A stretch of 64,000 nt of DNA, from assembly GCA_021296065.1 (NCBI GenBank), contig JAGWBD010000014.1, forward strand, positions 25,643-89,642. Direction: 5' to 3'. Position 1 is the stretch's first letter. Each line of letters starts with the position of its first letter. The notes under the pieces are model-generated. The model had not been told where the DNA came from. It ran no database searches and saw only the letters and a list, made by a program, of their open reading frames with translations. The stretch is from Anaerolineae bacterium. Lineage in GTDB: Bacteria; Chloroflexota; Anaerolineae; Aggregatilineales; Phototrophicaceae. A program made the translations under genes and the position numbers. Positions 18,575 through 27,287 of the stretch are shown piece by piece.

Positions 18575-19609
18575 TCAGGCCTCGCCGAGGGCCTCCAGCG
18601 CGCGTTGCGCCTGGGCCTCGTCTTTCGTCATGCGCACGACGCGGCGCAGATGCAGTTGCGCGTGTTCGTTGCCGTTGCGCGCCATCTCCAGCGCCTCTTC
18701 AAAGCCGCGCTGGCTGAAGCTGGGGTCGCCGGCCCGGATCGGGAACTCGTAATTCTCCCAGTAGTACTTGAGATCGTCGCTCTTCCAGTCCGCGTAGATG
18801 TCTTCCCAGGTGATGGGCGGGTCCACGTGCTCGGTCAGATGCGGCGTCATCATGCCCTCGCTGACCGGGTTGCCGATGGCGAAGTAACGGTTGTCGAGCG
18901 AGATGCGCATGCGGTTGTCGGTGACGTTGGGCAGGGCCCGGTGGATCATCAGGGCTTCAAAGATGAGCGTGTCGCCGGGTTCGTAGTCGATGGTGTGCCA
19001 GGCGCCCTCAAACTGGTCGACCTCCACGTTCAGGCCGCCCGCGCCGAGTGAGAAGTGGTGGTCGAGCACGCGGTTGACCTTGTGCGAGCCCGGCAGCACG
19101 GCCAGGCCGCCCAGTTCGACCGGGCAATCGCCGACCGGCGCCCAGGCGGTCCAGGTATCGAAGCTGCCCTGGAAGTGGACGTAGTCCTGATGCGTGGGCG
19201 TGGTGTGCTCGGTGTATTGCGGGAACCACAGACGCGCGATCTTCTGCGGATGCGGCAGCACCGGCTTGCCGGCGATGCGCGCGATCATGTCCACGATCTC
19301 CGGCAAATGCGCGGAGCGGTGGAAGGACTCAAGGGCGTAGACCTTGTGGTAGACGTCGGTGTAGCCTTCGTCGCCCTCGGTGCAGACGCGGTCCACGTCG
19401 GCGATGCCGTCCATCGGGTCCGTGTCGGGCAGCAGCCAGCCGCCCTGTTGCAGCGCCGTGTTGATGTCGAGCCGCAGCTCCATCATCTTGTCCGGGTCCT
19501 GCAGGCCCCTGAAGAAAAGGTAGCCTTCGTCAGCCAGACGCCGCTGCAACTCGTCCCCGTCCGTCATCGCGTCATTGGAGACGCGCAGTTCTTTCAGTTC
19601 GCTGTCCAT
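18575..19609 (-). CDS. Phytanoyl-CoA dioxygenase (PhyH) family protein
   Basis: A 344-residue Fe(II)/2-oxoglutarate-dependent oxygenase. The iron triad is visible as H140-x-D142 (THQDYVHF) and H223 (LMIHRALPN), with R235 probably binding the 2-oxoglutarate carboxylate. The jelly-roll context (LGGLAVLPGSHKVN, PGDTLIFEALMIHR) is typical. The substrate is unknown; such genes are numerous in Chloroflexota and often sit in catabolic loci. It is divergently oriented to the ADP-ribosylglycohydrolase gene with an 82-bp shared upstream region. Confidence 0.88.
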   Translation of the reverse strand: MDSELKELRVSNDAMTDGDELQRRLADEGYLFFRGLQDPDKMMELRLDINTALQQGGWLLPDTDPMDGIADVDRVCTEGDEGYTDVYHKVYALESFHRSAHLPEIVDMIARIAGKPVLPHPQKIARLWFPQYTEHTTPTHQDYVHFQGSFDTWTAWAPVGDCPVELGGLAVLPGSHKVNRVLDHHFSLGAGGLNVEVDQFEGAWHTIDYEPGDTLIFEALMIHRALPNVTDNRMRISLDNRYFAIGNPVSEGMMTPHLTEHVDPPITWEDIYADWKSDDLKYYWENYEFPIRAGDPSFSQRGFEEALEMARNGNEHAQLHLRRVVRMTKDEAQAQRALEALGEA

Positions 19610-19691
19610 TTATTCTGCTCCATCAAAAATGGCCAATTGCGGCGCGCGCGAGTATAACACAGGTCTGCCTGAGGCCACGAAAGGAATTGGT

Positions 19692-20831
19692 ATGGACCGC
19701 TTCGAAAACAGCGTTCTGCACGACAAGGTGCGGGGCTGCCTCTACGGTGGCGCGATCGGCGACGCCCTCGGCGCGCCGGCCGAAGGTTACACGCCCGAAA
19801 GGATTCGCGAACTCTACGGCCAGATCACGGACTTCGTCCCGACCCTCGACGAAAGCCCCAGACGCCGTTACCGGACGGAAGGGCGCTACACGGACGACAG
19901 CCACATGGTGCAGGCCCTGAGCCAGGCCTACGTCGACGAAGGCGGCCATCTGGACGCCCACAGCTTCGCGCGCCGCATCGTGCCGCTGATATTGGAGCCG
20001 CGCTGGATTCCCGACCTCGAGCGCGAGATGCCGATCGTGGAGCGGCTCTTCTACCCCGAGAAGTGGCTCTACATTCGCAACGGCCTGGCCAACGCCGATC
20101 CGCGTCTGGCTGGCGCCGGCAACATGGTCAACTGCGGTGCGGCCATGTACGCGGCGCCGATCGGCATCGTCAACGCCGGCGATCCGGTCAGCGCCTACAA
20201 CGAGGCCGTCGACGTCCTCAGCGCGCACCAGCACAGCTATGGTCTGGAGGCCGCCGCGGTGCAGGCGACTGCCGTGGCCGAGGCCTTCCGCCCCGGCGCC
20301 AGCGTCGACAGCATCATCGACGTGGTGCTGTCACTGGCGAAGGATGGCACGCGCAAGGCCATCGAGGCGGTGGTCGAGTGCGCGCGCGGTTACGACGACT
20401 GGCCCGAAGCCATCGGCCCGCTGCGCGACGCCATGCGCCCATGGGATGGCGCGCCGGATATCCTGGGCGACCGCGGCAAAGGTAACAACGACAACACGTC
20501 CAGCCGCGAGCACAGCATCGAGGAGGTGCCGCTCGCGCTGGCCTTCCTGGTCGTCGCGAAGGGCGACTTCGCGGCCAGCATCTGCGGCGGTACCAACTAC
20601 GGCCGCGACAACGACTCGATCGCCAGCAAGGCCGGCGCCATCGCCGGCGCGCTGCACGGCGCCTCGGCCATTCGCCAGGTCTGGATCGAGAAGGTACGCA
20701 GCGCCAACGACGTCGATCTCGACCCCGTGGCGAGGGATCTTACGGCGCTGGTCTGCAAGTTGCAGCAACAGCAACTGGCGGCTGCCCAGGCCCGTGAGGC
20801 GGATTTCGGGACATTGCTGGCCGCGACCTGA
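19692..20831 (+). CDS. ADP-ribosylglycohydrolase family protein
   Basis: A 379-residue protein of the DraG/ARH fold. Two-metal-site motifs are present: GDALGAPAEG near residue 23, YTDDSHM with T67-D68-D69, and a late GRDNDSIASKAGAIAGALHGA block (DND in place of the common DTD). It would remove ADP-ribose from proteins or related conjugates; the natural substrate is unknown. ATG 19692 is supported by AAAGGA and by alignment of the first motif; the longer upstream frame overlaps the divergent gene. Confidence 0.88.
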   Translation: MDRFENSVLHDKVRGCLYGGAIGDALGAPAEGYTPERIRELYGQITDFVPTLDESPRRRYRTEGRYTDDSHMVQALSQAYVDEGGHLDAHSFARRIVPLILEPRWIPDLEREMPIVERLFYPEKWLYIRNGLANADPRLAGAGNMVNCGAAMYAAPIGIVNAGDPVSAYNEAVDVLSAHQHSYGLEAAAVQATAVAEAFRPGASVDSIIDVVLSLAKDGTRKAIEAVVECARGYDDWPEAIGPLRDAMRPWDGAPDILGDRGKGNNDNTSSREHSIEEVPLALAFLVVAKGDFAASICGGTNYGRDNDSIASKAGAIAGALHGASAIRQVWIEKVRSANDVDLDPVARDLTALVCKLQQQQLAAAQAREADFGTLLAAT

Positions 20832-20846
20832 TTTCTCAGGTCGCGG
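20821..20846. terminator. Bidirectional hairpin spanning both convergent stop codons
   Basis: A perfect 11-bp stem, CCGCGACCTGA / TCAGGTCGCGG, with a TTTC loop. The left arm contains the last codons and TGA of the plus-strand ADP-ribosylglycohydrolase gene; the right arm contains those of the minus-strand phosphoesterase gene. One palindrome therefore encodes both C-termini and the shared transcript end. Confidence 0.75.
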
Positions 20847-21648
20847 GAGAGCAGGGCTGCAACTCCAGCAGCGTGATCTCCGGACGGCAGTTGAAGCGGA
20901 ACCAGGGGCGGATTATGCCGAGGCCGCGGTTGGTGTAGACGGGCATACTGCCGGCGCGCGCCAGACCAGCCGTGTAGTGCTGGCCCCAGGCGGGCAGGAC
21001 CAGCGGCCGCTCCAGCAGGGGCGGGCGCACCTGACCGCCATGCGTGTGGCCGGAGAGTTGCAGCGTGAAGCGTTCGGTCGGGCCGGCCAGGTCGGCGACG
21101 TCCGGCTCGTGCGCCAGCAGGATGGCCGGGCCTTCGGGCGGCAGCCGCTCCAGCAGGTCGTCGAGGTCGTCGTCGCCCCAGGCCTGGTCACCGAGGCCGG
21201 CGACGTGCAGTTGCGCCTCGCCGCGTTGCAGTGTGTACACCTCGTTGCGCAGAACGCGGATGCCATTGTCCGTCAGCGCCTGGCAGACCCGCTCGACGCC
21301 CCGGCGGTGGTCGTGGTTGCCGGGCACGGCGATGACCGGCGCCTGTAGCGCGCGCAGAACGGTGAGCAGTTCTTCGGGCTCCTGCCGCGCCGTTTCCTCG
21401 ATGAAATCGCCGCTGACGAGCACCAGGTCGGGCTGCAGGGCATTGACGCGCGCCAGCCAGGCCTGCAGACGCGCCGGTTTCAGCCAGCCGCCCAGATGCA
21501 GGTCGCTGATCTGCACGAGGCGCAGGCCCTCGAAGGATTCGGGCAGTTGGGGCATATACATGGGGACGCGTTTCACCTGTAGCCAGCGCGGCTCCAGGAA
21601 GCGGGCGTAGAGGAACAGGCCGGTCAGCAGCAGAATGAGTGCGCTCAT
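20836..21648 (-). CDS. Membrane-anchored metallophosphoesterase (YaeI-like)
   Basis: 270 residues with an N-terminal membrane helix (LILLLTGLFLYARFL) followed by a calcineurin-like phosphoesterase domain. All metal motifs are present: DLHLG, SGDFIE, GNHDHR, AHEP and GHTHGGQ. Family members such as YaeI/YkuE act on phospholipid or lipid-A-type substrates at the membrane; the substrate here is unknown. Its ATG overlaps the stop of thpR (ATGA), so the genes are translationally coupled. Confidence 0.9.
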   Translation of the reverse strand: MSALILLLTGLFLYARFLEPRWLQVKRVPMYMPQLPESFEGLRLVQISDLHLGGWLKPARLQAWLARVNALQPDLVLVSGDFIEETARQEPEELLTVLRALQAPVIAVPGNHDHRRGVERVCQALTDNGIRVLRNEVYTLQRGEAQLHVAGLGDQAWGDDDLDDLLERLPPEGPAILLAHEPDVADLAGPTERFTLQLSGHTHGGQVRPPLLERPLVLPAWGQHYTAGLARAGSMPVYTNRGLGIIRPWFRFNCRPEITLLELQPCSPAT

Positions 21649-22205
21649 GCCTCCCCCTTCGCGCTCAGGGGGTAGCGCTGCAGGACAGTGTAGCGGGCGC
21701 CGGCGGGTGTGAGCTCGCTGGCGTAGAGGCAGAACTCGTCCACAGTGACGGGCGCCGAACGCAGCGAGCGGTGGGTCTGCAGCCAGGTGTTGAGGCGCTG
21801 CGGCGGTCGTTGCGCGCGGAAACGACCCAGCGTGACGTGCGGGTGGAAGGGCCGCCGGTCCGGCTCAAGGCCGCAACAGACCACGGCCTGCGTCACGCGC
21901 CGATGCAGGTCGTCCAGCGCCACGTTGCGGCGCAGACCTGCCCACAGTACGCCTGACCAGCGGCCGCTGCCCTGCAGCGCCAGCGTCACGGGCATTGCCT
22001 CAATCTGCGACAGCGCCCTGCCGATGGTTTCCAGTTGATTGCTTTCACCGATGAAGCAGAGTGTCACGTGCAGTTGCTGCGCCGGCACGCGGCGCAGGCC
22101 GGGCAGGTCCAGCGGCAGGCCTGCGAGGCGCTGCCGCAGCGGCCCCGGCAGCTCCAGCGCGACGAAGAGGCGCTGGCAAGGTTGCGGCGACTTCGGTTTG
22201 ATCAG
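21645..22205 (-). CDS. thpR: RNA 2',3'-cyclic phosphodiesterase (ThpR/LigT), start uncertain
   Basis: A 2H phosphoesterase that opens 2',3'-cyclic phosphates on RNA. Two HxTx motifs are clear: HVTLCF and HPHVTLGR. A GTG start at 22088 would give only 147 residues and lose the first strand. In the same frame upstream the DNA encodes CQRLFVALELPGP and LDLPGLRRV, the expected N-terminus, but without an ATG, GTG or TTG. The only candidate I find is CTG at 22205, overlapping the upstream restriction gene's stop as CTGA. The insertion of that restriction system may have removed the original start. Confidence 0.75.
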   Translation of the reverse strand: MIKPKSPQPCQRLFVALELPGPLRQRLAGLPLDLPGLRRVPAQQLHVTLCFIGESNQLETIGRALSQIEAMPVTLALQGSGRWSGVLWAGLRRNVALDDLHRRVTQAVVCCGLEPDRRPFHPHVTLGRFRAQRPPQRLNTWLQTHRSLRSAPVTVDEFCLYASELTPAGARYTVLQRYPLSAKGEA

Positions 22206-22813
22206 GGTGCTATCCCAACCAGGACCAGCGGGACAGCCGGGACTCCCCGGCCCTGCCGCAGCACGTTGAGCAAATCCCGTTCGTAGTAGGGGACGCCGGA
22301 AGACATCTCCTGCTCCAGTTCCTTCATCGGCAGGATTTCAATCCCTACGTCAATGACATCAGAGACGTAGAAGCTGAGATGTTTGACGAACAGGTCATGG
22401 GCGACGAAGGCGTACTTGCCGAACTGGACCTCAACGGCAACCCGCTCTTTTACAAAGTCCGTCTGGTTGTATGACATGATCGGCGTCTGACCGGATTCCT
22501 CGATCGCCCTCTTCTGCTGATCCTCAGGCAGACCGTATATGTTGCGCATGAGTTTGTCGTCAGCCGAAAGCCAAAAATTTCTGCGGCGTTCGCTCCAGCC
22601 ACGCGCCTTGAGTCCGTCACTGAAGGCACGATTCATGTCAATTGGAGAATACAGCAGTCGCCCGGCCCTGGTTTTCTCTTTTGACCTTTTTGTACGGCAG
22701 GCAGCCGCATCGACGCCCGCGATGACTTCCTGAACTTCCTGCCACAAATGTTTGCGATGGACCAGCAGGTACTCCTCACCGTTCAGGTGAGAATAGCGCG
22801 CCCAGATTTGCAT
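22202..22813 (-). CDS. Type II restriction endonuclease, BglII/BstYI family
   Basis: A 203-residue protein with the sequence style of the BglII/BstYI nuclease family. The C-terminal half carries EVQFGKYAFVAHDLFVKHL, DVGIEILPMK and SGVPYYERDLLNVLRQGRG, where the E-x-Q core belongs to the divalent-metal active site of this family. Enzymes of the family cut at AGATCT or RGATCY; specificity here is inferred. ATG 22813 overlaps the downstream stop of the methyltransferase frame as TGATG, the usual close coupling of a restriction-modification pair. The nuclease frame itself is intact. Confidence 0.85.
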   Translation of the reverse strand: MQIWARYSHLNGEEYLLVHRKHLWQEVQEVIAGVDAAACRTKRSKEKTRAGRLLYSPIDMNRAFSDGLKARGWSERRRNFWLSADDKLMRNIYGLPEDQQKRAIEESGQTPIMSYNQTDFVKERVAVEVQFGKYAFVAHDLFVKHLSFYVSDVIDVGIEILPMKELEQEMSSGVPYYERDLLNVLRQGRGVPAVPLVLVGIAP

Positions 22814-22923
22814 CAATGACCGCCGTTTGGTTTCGCAGGGTCATAGACTGGCTTGCCCATCGGCCTTGTGCGCAGGGTTCCGGCGCGAAACTGTTGCACC
22901 CTGTCGCGCGCAATTTCCACGAA

Positions 22924-23739
22924 TTAGCGGACGATGTCGCAGCCATAACCATTGCGGCGATGCATCATCGCCGCGATCATGGACGAGCCAACCCCCATGT
23001 AGGGGTCGAACACCGCATCGCCCTCGTCGGTCATGGACAGCACCAGACGCTCCACCAGTTCAACCGGGAACTGGCAGGGGTGAATCGTCTTATCCACGTG
23101 ATTGTTCTTGACGTTCGGGAACTCCCAGACATCGCTCGGATTCTTGCCCTTCGGATTCCCGGAGAGCTGACCGACTTTCGGCCCCTTGAAGTGACGCTTG
23201 TCGGGGTATTTGGACGGGACGCGAATGGGGTCCAGGTTCCAGGTGTAGTCATCGCCCTTGGTCCACCAGTTGATCGTTTCGTAGCGGCCGGAAAGGCGTT
23301 TGGAAGAATGCAGGCCATGTCCGAAATGCCAGACAATGCGATTCCGCAGGCGCAGCCCCTCCTTCCGAAACAGGGGATACAGGACTGTGTCGAGGGGAAC
23401 AATCTCCCCCTCGCTCACGTAGTTGCCGACTTGCCAGCAGAGCGACCCCTGGGGGTGCAGCAGACGGACACACGCACGAATGACTTGTTCCTGAGCCGCC
23501 AGGTAGTCATCCAGCGGGCTGCGCGTCTCGTATTCCTTGCCCAGATTGTAGGGCGGGGAGGTGACAATCAACTTGAACAATTCGTCAGGGAGAGCCCGCA
23601 TGAAGCCCAGATTGTCTTCACAGGCGAGGACTGGATCTTCTTTGGTAGCCGGCTCGCCGGGAGTGATTTCATGCGAAACCGGGGTTTGCACTTCGCCAAA
23701 CAGGCGGAGTGTGGCGAGCTTGTCTGCGTCGTGGCTCAT
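22924..23739 (-). CDS. Type II DNA methyltransferase (N4-cytosine type), with premature stop
   Basis: The modification partner of the adjacent BglII-family nuclease. TSPPYN (residues 60-65) is the catalytic motif of amino-methyltransferases, and FDPYMGVGSS near residue 250 is the SAM-binding motif, so it belongs to the class with the catalytic motif first. The frame stops with TAA at 22924-22926 after GCDIVR. Beyond that stop the same frame continues for 36 plausible residues (FVEIARDRVQQFRAG and onward) to a TGA that overlaps the nuclease ATG. The last helix of the fold is therefore cut off by a single nonsense codon, by comparison probably GAA to TAA. Whether the shortened protein works cannot be told here. 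Confidence 0.85.
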   Translation of the reverse strand: MSHDADKLATLRLFGEVQTPVSHEITPGEPATKEDPVLACEDNLGFMRALPDELFKLIVTSPPYNLGKEYETRSPLDDYLAAQEQVIRACVRLLHPQGSLCWQVGNYVSEGEIVPLDTVLYPLFRKEGLRLRNRIVWHFGHGLHSSKRLSGRYETINWWTKGDDYTWNLDPIRVPSKYPDKRHFKGPKVGQLSGNPKGKNPSDVWEFPNVKNNHVDKTIHPCQFPVELVERLVLSMTDEGDAVFDPYMGVGSSMIAAMMHRRNGYGCDIVR

Positions 23740-23808
23740 GCTTGCTGTTCCGTCTTCGCGCTGCCTGAAGTCAGTCTAACATGACAGGGAAGAAAACGCG
23801 GTTTCATC

Positions 23809-26800
23809 TCACTCCGGCAAGACCTCGCGCGGCTTGCTGCCGTCCTGGGCCGGGCCGATGACGCCCTCGTCCTCCATCATGTCGATCAGGCGCGCGGCGC
23901 GCGTGTAGCCGATGCGCATGCGCCGCTGCAGCAGCGAGACCGAGGCCTTGTTCAGGCGGCGCACCATCTCCACCGCCTGCTCGTAGAGTTCGTCGCGCTC
24001 GTCGCTGACGCGTTCGTGCAGTTCGATGCCCTTTTCTTCCTCCCAGGCGCTGAAATCCGGGAAGGCGAGGTGGGCCTGTTGCGCGGCCGCTTTCGTTTCG
24101 GCTTCTTCGGATGGCGCCGGCAGGGGCGGCATGTCCGTCAGGGGCGTTGCGGACGGCGCTTCGTCGTCGCCTTCCGCCTCGTCCGGCAGCATTGTCGCGG
24201 CGGGCTCATCCAGCGCCTGACGCTTCCAGTAGCGCGTGACGTTGTCGACCTCTTCCGGCGAGACCAGCACGCCCTGCAGACGGGCCGCGGCCGGCGCGCT
24301 GCCGCTGAGATAGAGCATGTCGCCCTTGCCCAGCAGACGCTCGGCGCCCGGCTGGTCGAGGATGACGCGGCTGTCCACGCCGCCGGCCACGGCAAATGCG
24401 ATGCGGGCCGGGAAGTTGGCCTTGATGAGGCCGGTGACGACATCCACCGAGGGGCGCTGGGTGGCGATGACGAGGTGGATGCCGGTGGCGCGCGCGAGGG
24501 CCGCGATGCGCGTGATGACCCGCTCGGTCTCGTCCGGCGCCAGCATCATCAGGTCCGCCAGTTCGTCGATGACGACCACGATGTAGGGCATGCGCTCCAG
24601 CTCGCCGTTGAGGTGGCGATTGTAGTCCTCGATGTTGCGCGCGCCGGCCTCGCTGAAACGGCGGTAGCGCTCGTCCATTTCGCGCGTGACCCACTTGAGC
24701 ACGCCGAGGGTACGTTCGAGGTCGACGACCACCGGCGCCACCAGGTGCGGCACGCCGTTGTAGCTGGTCAGTTCCACCCGCTTGGGGTCGACCATGATGA
24801 AGCGCACCCTGTCGGGGCTGTTGTTGACCAGCAGACTGACGATGATGGCGTTGACCAGCACGGACTTGCCGGAGCCGGTGGTGCCGGCGATGAGCAAATG
24901 CGGCATGCTGGCCAGGTCCGCCGCGACGGGGGTACCGTCCACGCTCTGGCCGAGGCCGATGGCCAGCGCGGCCTTTTCCCTGAGCTCGCGGAACTGTTGG
25001 GATTCCATCACGTCGCGCAGGCTGACGACGGCGGCCTGCGCGTTGGGCACCTCGATGCCGACGTAGCCCTTGCCCGGCACCGGCGCCTCAATACGGATCG
25101 TCTTTGCGCCCAGCGCAAGCTGCAGGTCCTTGTCGAGTTGGGCGATGGCGCCGACCTTGACGCGGGTCTTCTTGCCGGCGCGCGTCAGCAGATAGTCCGG
25201 CTCGACGCCAAACTGGGTGATGACCGGACCGGTGTTGACCTCCACGACGCGGCCAGGCGAGCCGAAGCTCTGCAGCGTCTCTTCAATGGTGCGCGCGCGC
25301 CCCAGCAGAATCTCGCGGTCCAGGTCGGATTCCGAGCCGACGTTGAGCAGGCTGCTCAGGTCTGGCAGTTGCCAGTCGCGTTGCTTGCGGCGCGGCGCGG
25401 CGGCCAGCGTGGGGCGCATGGAAGTTGGCGAGGGCGGGATGCGCGCGGGCGGCGTTTCCGCCACGTCCGGTGACGGCGTGACCTCCGCGGCGGCGGGTTG
25501 CTGCGTCGCCGCTGGCGGAAGGACCTGCGCCGGCGTTTCCTCCTCAACTGCAGCAGTTGGCGCTGTGACGAGTTCCGTTGGCGGAGTCCCGGAGGGCGCA
25601 GCGGGGAGGCCTTCATGGACGGGCGGCCCGGACCCGGCCGGTATTGGCGCCGGGGGCGCCGCGTAGGGCGACGCCGGCGCGGGCGTCGGCAGGTCTTCCT
25701 GTGGCGGCGCCATGCTCTCCCTGTCGGCAGGTGGTGTTGCCGGGGCCGGTCTGTCGGCAGGTGCTGCGGGCTCGTTGGCACGCCTGCGCGCGTTCAGGGC
25801 CGCCTCTATCCCGGCGCGCAGCCGCGGTGACAGGGCGCGCAGTCCCGACCGGACGGGCGTATCCGCTTGCTGCTGGCCCACCGTGGTCTTTACGGTGCGT
25901 CCGCCCATCGTAATCGGGATTGAGCGCGGCCCGTCATGCGTCTCTGCCTGAAGACTCAGGGCCTGGGCCGCCTGTCGGCGCGCCTCCCGCTGCTGCGCGC
26001 GCCGCTGGCGGACCTGGTCCAGCCGCTGCCAGCCGCGGCTGGTCAGGGCCGCAAGGTCCGCCACCGAAACCTTCAGGCCGAACATGGCGCCGATCAGCAG
26101 CAGGCCCGTCGTGCTGACGAGCATGCCGACCTCGCCGATGCCGGTCACCAGCAGGTAATAGAGTTCCGCGCCGGCAAAGCCGCCGCCGCGGCCCGCGTTC
26201 CACGAGAGTTCAAGTTGCAGGCGCAGACGCACGGGGTCGGAGAGGTCGATGCTGGAGTAGCCCGGATTGAAGCTGTCCACAAACTGGAAAAAGAGCAACA
26301 GACCGACGAAAAACAGGGCCCCGCCGGCCACGCGCAGGGGGTTGACGACGGGGGCCTCGCTGCCAAAGTGACGCACGATCAGCCAGGCGCCGACGGCGAA
26401 GAGCAGCAGCGGCACGGCCAGCGCGCCCCAGCCGAAGAAATTGGCGAAGAAGGTGTTGACGACCTGGGTCAACTGGCCGCGGATGGTGGAGAGGCTGCTG
26501 AGGAAGAGCGCCAGCGAGGCCAGCACCAGCAGCACGCCGAGGATGTCCAGCTTGTTGTCCAGCGTCAGGCCGCTGCCGCCAAGCCGGGGCGCCTTGCTGT
26601 CGCTGCGGCGTCGCTTGCGCGCGGCGCCGGCCCTGCGCGCCGGCTCCTGTTCACGGCGGCCGGGCAGGGGCAGACGCCGTACGCCGCGCGCCCGTTGCGC
26701 CAGATCGCCCAGGACCCCGGGCGGGCCGATGTCCGGCAAACGGGCGCGCAGGGCCTGCAGGGCCAACGTGGGGCCCGGACCCTGTCGCCGCGTCCGACGC

Positions 26801-27234
26801 AGCAGCCGCACAAGAGGGCCTGGCTGTTCCTCGCCGCTGTCTGGCCCGGTTTGCGGTGGAGCAGAGACGTCGCGCAAGGGTTCACCCGGTCGACTGTGCA
26901 CAATGCGGGGCCGATACTCCGGCTCGGCGGACGAAGACTCCGGCGGCCACTGTTGTGGCGGCGGGGACGATTTGGCGGGCGCCCGCGACGATTCTCGCTG
27001 CCGGCCGGCCGCTGACTGCGCGTCGGCTGCGGGCGACGGCCGGCGCGGCGCAGAACGAGGCGGCCGCGCCGGCGGACGGGCGGCGGGCTGACGTGACGAG
27101 GTCTGCAGCGGCCTTACCGGTGTCGGCGGCCCTGGCCGGTCCCGTTCCCCTTCGTTCTGCCCGTCATCGTCATCGGGGATCTGGTCGCGGATGTCGTCGT
27201 CGTCGTAATATTCGAGTTCGTCGCTATCGGCCAT
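23809..27234 (-). CDS. ftsK: DNA translocase FtsK/SpoIIIE
   Basis: A 1141-residue chromosome translocase acting at the division septum. It starts with a long proline- and arginine-rich tail, then a four-helix membrane domain (about residues 240-400), a second proline-rich linker, and the motor. The motor has Walker A AGTTGSGKSVLVN and Walker B IVVVIDELADL. The C-terminal gamma winged helix (VSLLQRRMRIGYTRAARLIDMMEDEGVIG) reads polar DNA motifs. It ends 70 bp from the methyltransferase gene on the same strand but is presumably expressed separately; a TATAGT box lies upstream of its start. Confidence 0.97.
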   Translation of the reverse strand: MADSDELEYYDDDDIRDQIPDDDDGQNEGERDRPGPPTPVRPLQTSSRQPAARPPARPPRSAPRRPSPAADAQSAAGRQRESSRAPAKSSPPPQQWPPESSSAEPEYRPRIVHSRPGEPLRDVSAPPQTGPDSGEEQPGPLVRLLRRTRRQGPGPTLALQALRARLPDIGPPGVLGDLAQRARGVRRLPLPGRREQEPARRAGAARKRRRSDSKAPRLGGSGLTLDNKLDILGVLLVLASLALFLSSLSTIRGQLTQVVNTFFANFFGWGALAVPLLLFAVGAWLIVRHFGSEAPVVNPLRVAGGALFFVGLLLFFQFVDSFNPGYSSIDLSDPVRLRLQLELSWNAGRGGGFAGAELYYLLVTGIGEVGMLVSTTGLLLIGAMFGLKVSVADLAALTSRGWQRLDQVRQRRAQQREARRQAAQALSLQAETHDGPRSIPITMGGRTVKTTVGQQQADTPVRSGLRALSPRLRAGIEAALNARRRANEPAAPADRPAPATPPADRESMAPPQEDLPTPAPASPYAAPPAPIPAGSGPPVHEGLPAAPSGTPPTELVTAPTAAVEEETPAQVLPPAATQQPAAAEVTPSPDVAETPPARIPPSPTSMRPTLAAAPRRKQRDWQLPDLSSLLNVGSESDLDREILLGRARTIEETLQSFGSPGRVVEVNTGPVITQFGVEPDYLLTRAGKKTRVKVGAIAQLDKDLQLALGAKTIRIEAPVPGKGYVGIEVPNAQAAVVSLRDVMESQQFRELREKAALAIGLGQSVDGTPVAADLASMPHLLIAGTTGSGKSVLVNAIIVSLLVNNSPDRVRFIMVDPKRVELTSYNGVPHLVAPVVVDLERTLGVLKWVTREMDERYRRFSEAGARNIEDYNRHLNGELERMPYIVVVIDELADLMMLAPDETERVITRIAALARATGIHLVIATQRPSVDVVTGLIKANFPARIAFAVAGGVDSRVILDQPGAERLLGKGDMLYLSGSAPAAARLQGVLVSPEEVDNVTRYWKRQALDEPAATMLPDEAEGDDEAPSATPLTDMPPLPAPSEEAETKAAAQQAHLAFPDFSAWEEEKGIELHERVSDERDELYEQAVEMVRRLNKASVSLLQRRMRIGYTRAARLIDMMEDEGVIGPAQDGSKPREVLPE

Positions 27235-27287
27235 GGTGGCACCCGCAGCTTCCCATGCGAGTGAATGAACTATAACACAGGCTGCCG

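Noticed and set aside
22924..23739. Idea that the restriction sites have been purged from the genome because the methyltransferase is broken
   Set aside because: AGATCT occurs at least at 45746, 52848 and 59007 in this window, so no purge is visible.
24016..25473. Open frame of 485 codons on the plus strand
   Set aside because: Antisense to the ftsK motor domain; no conserved motif.
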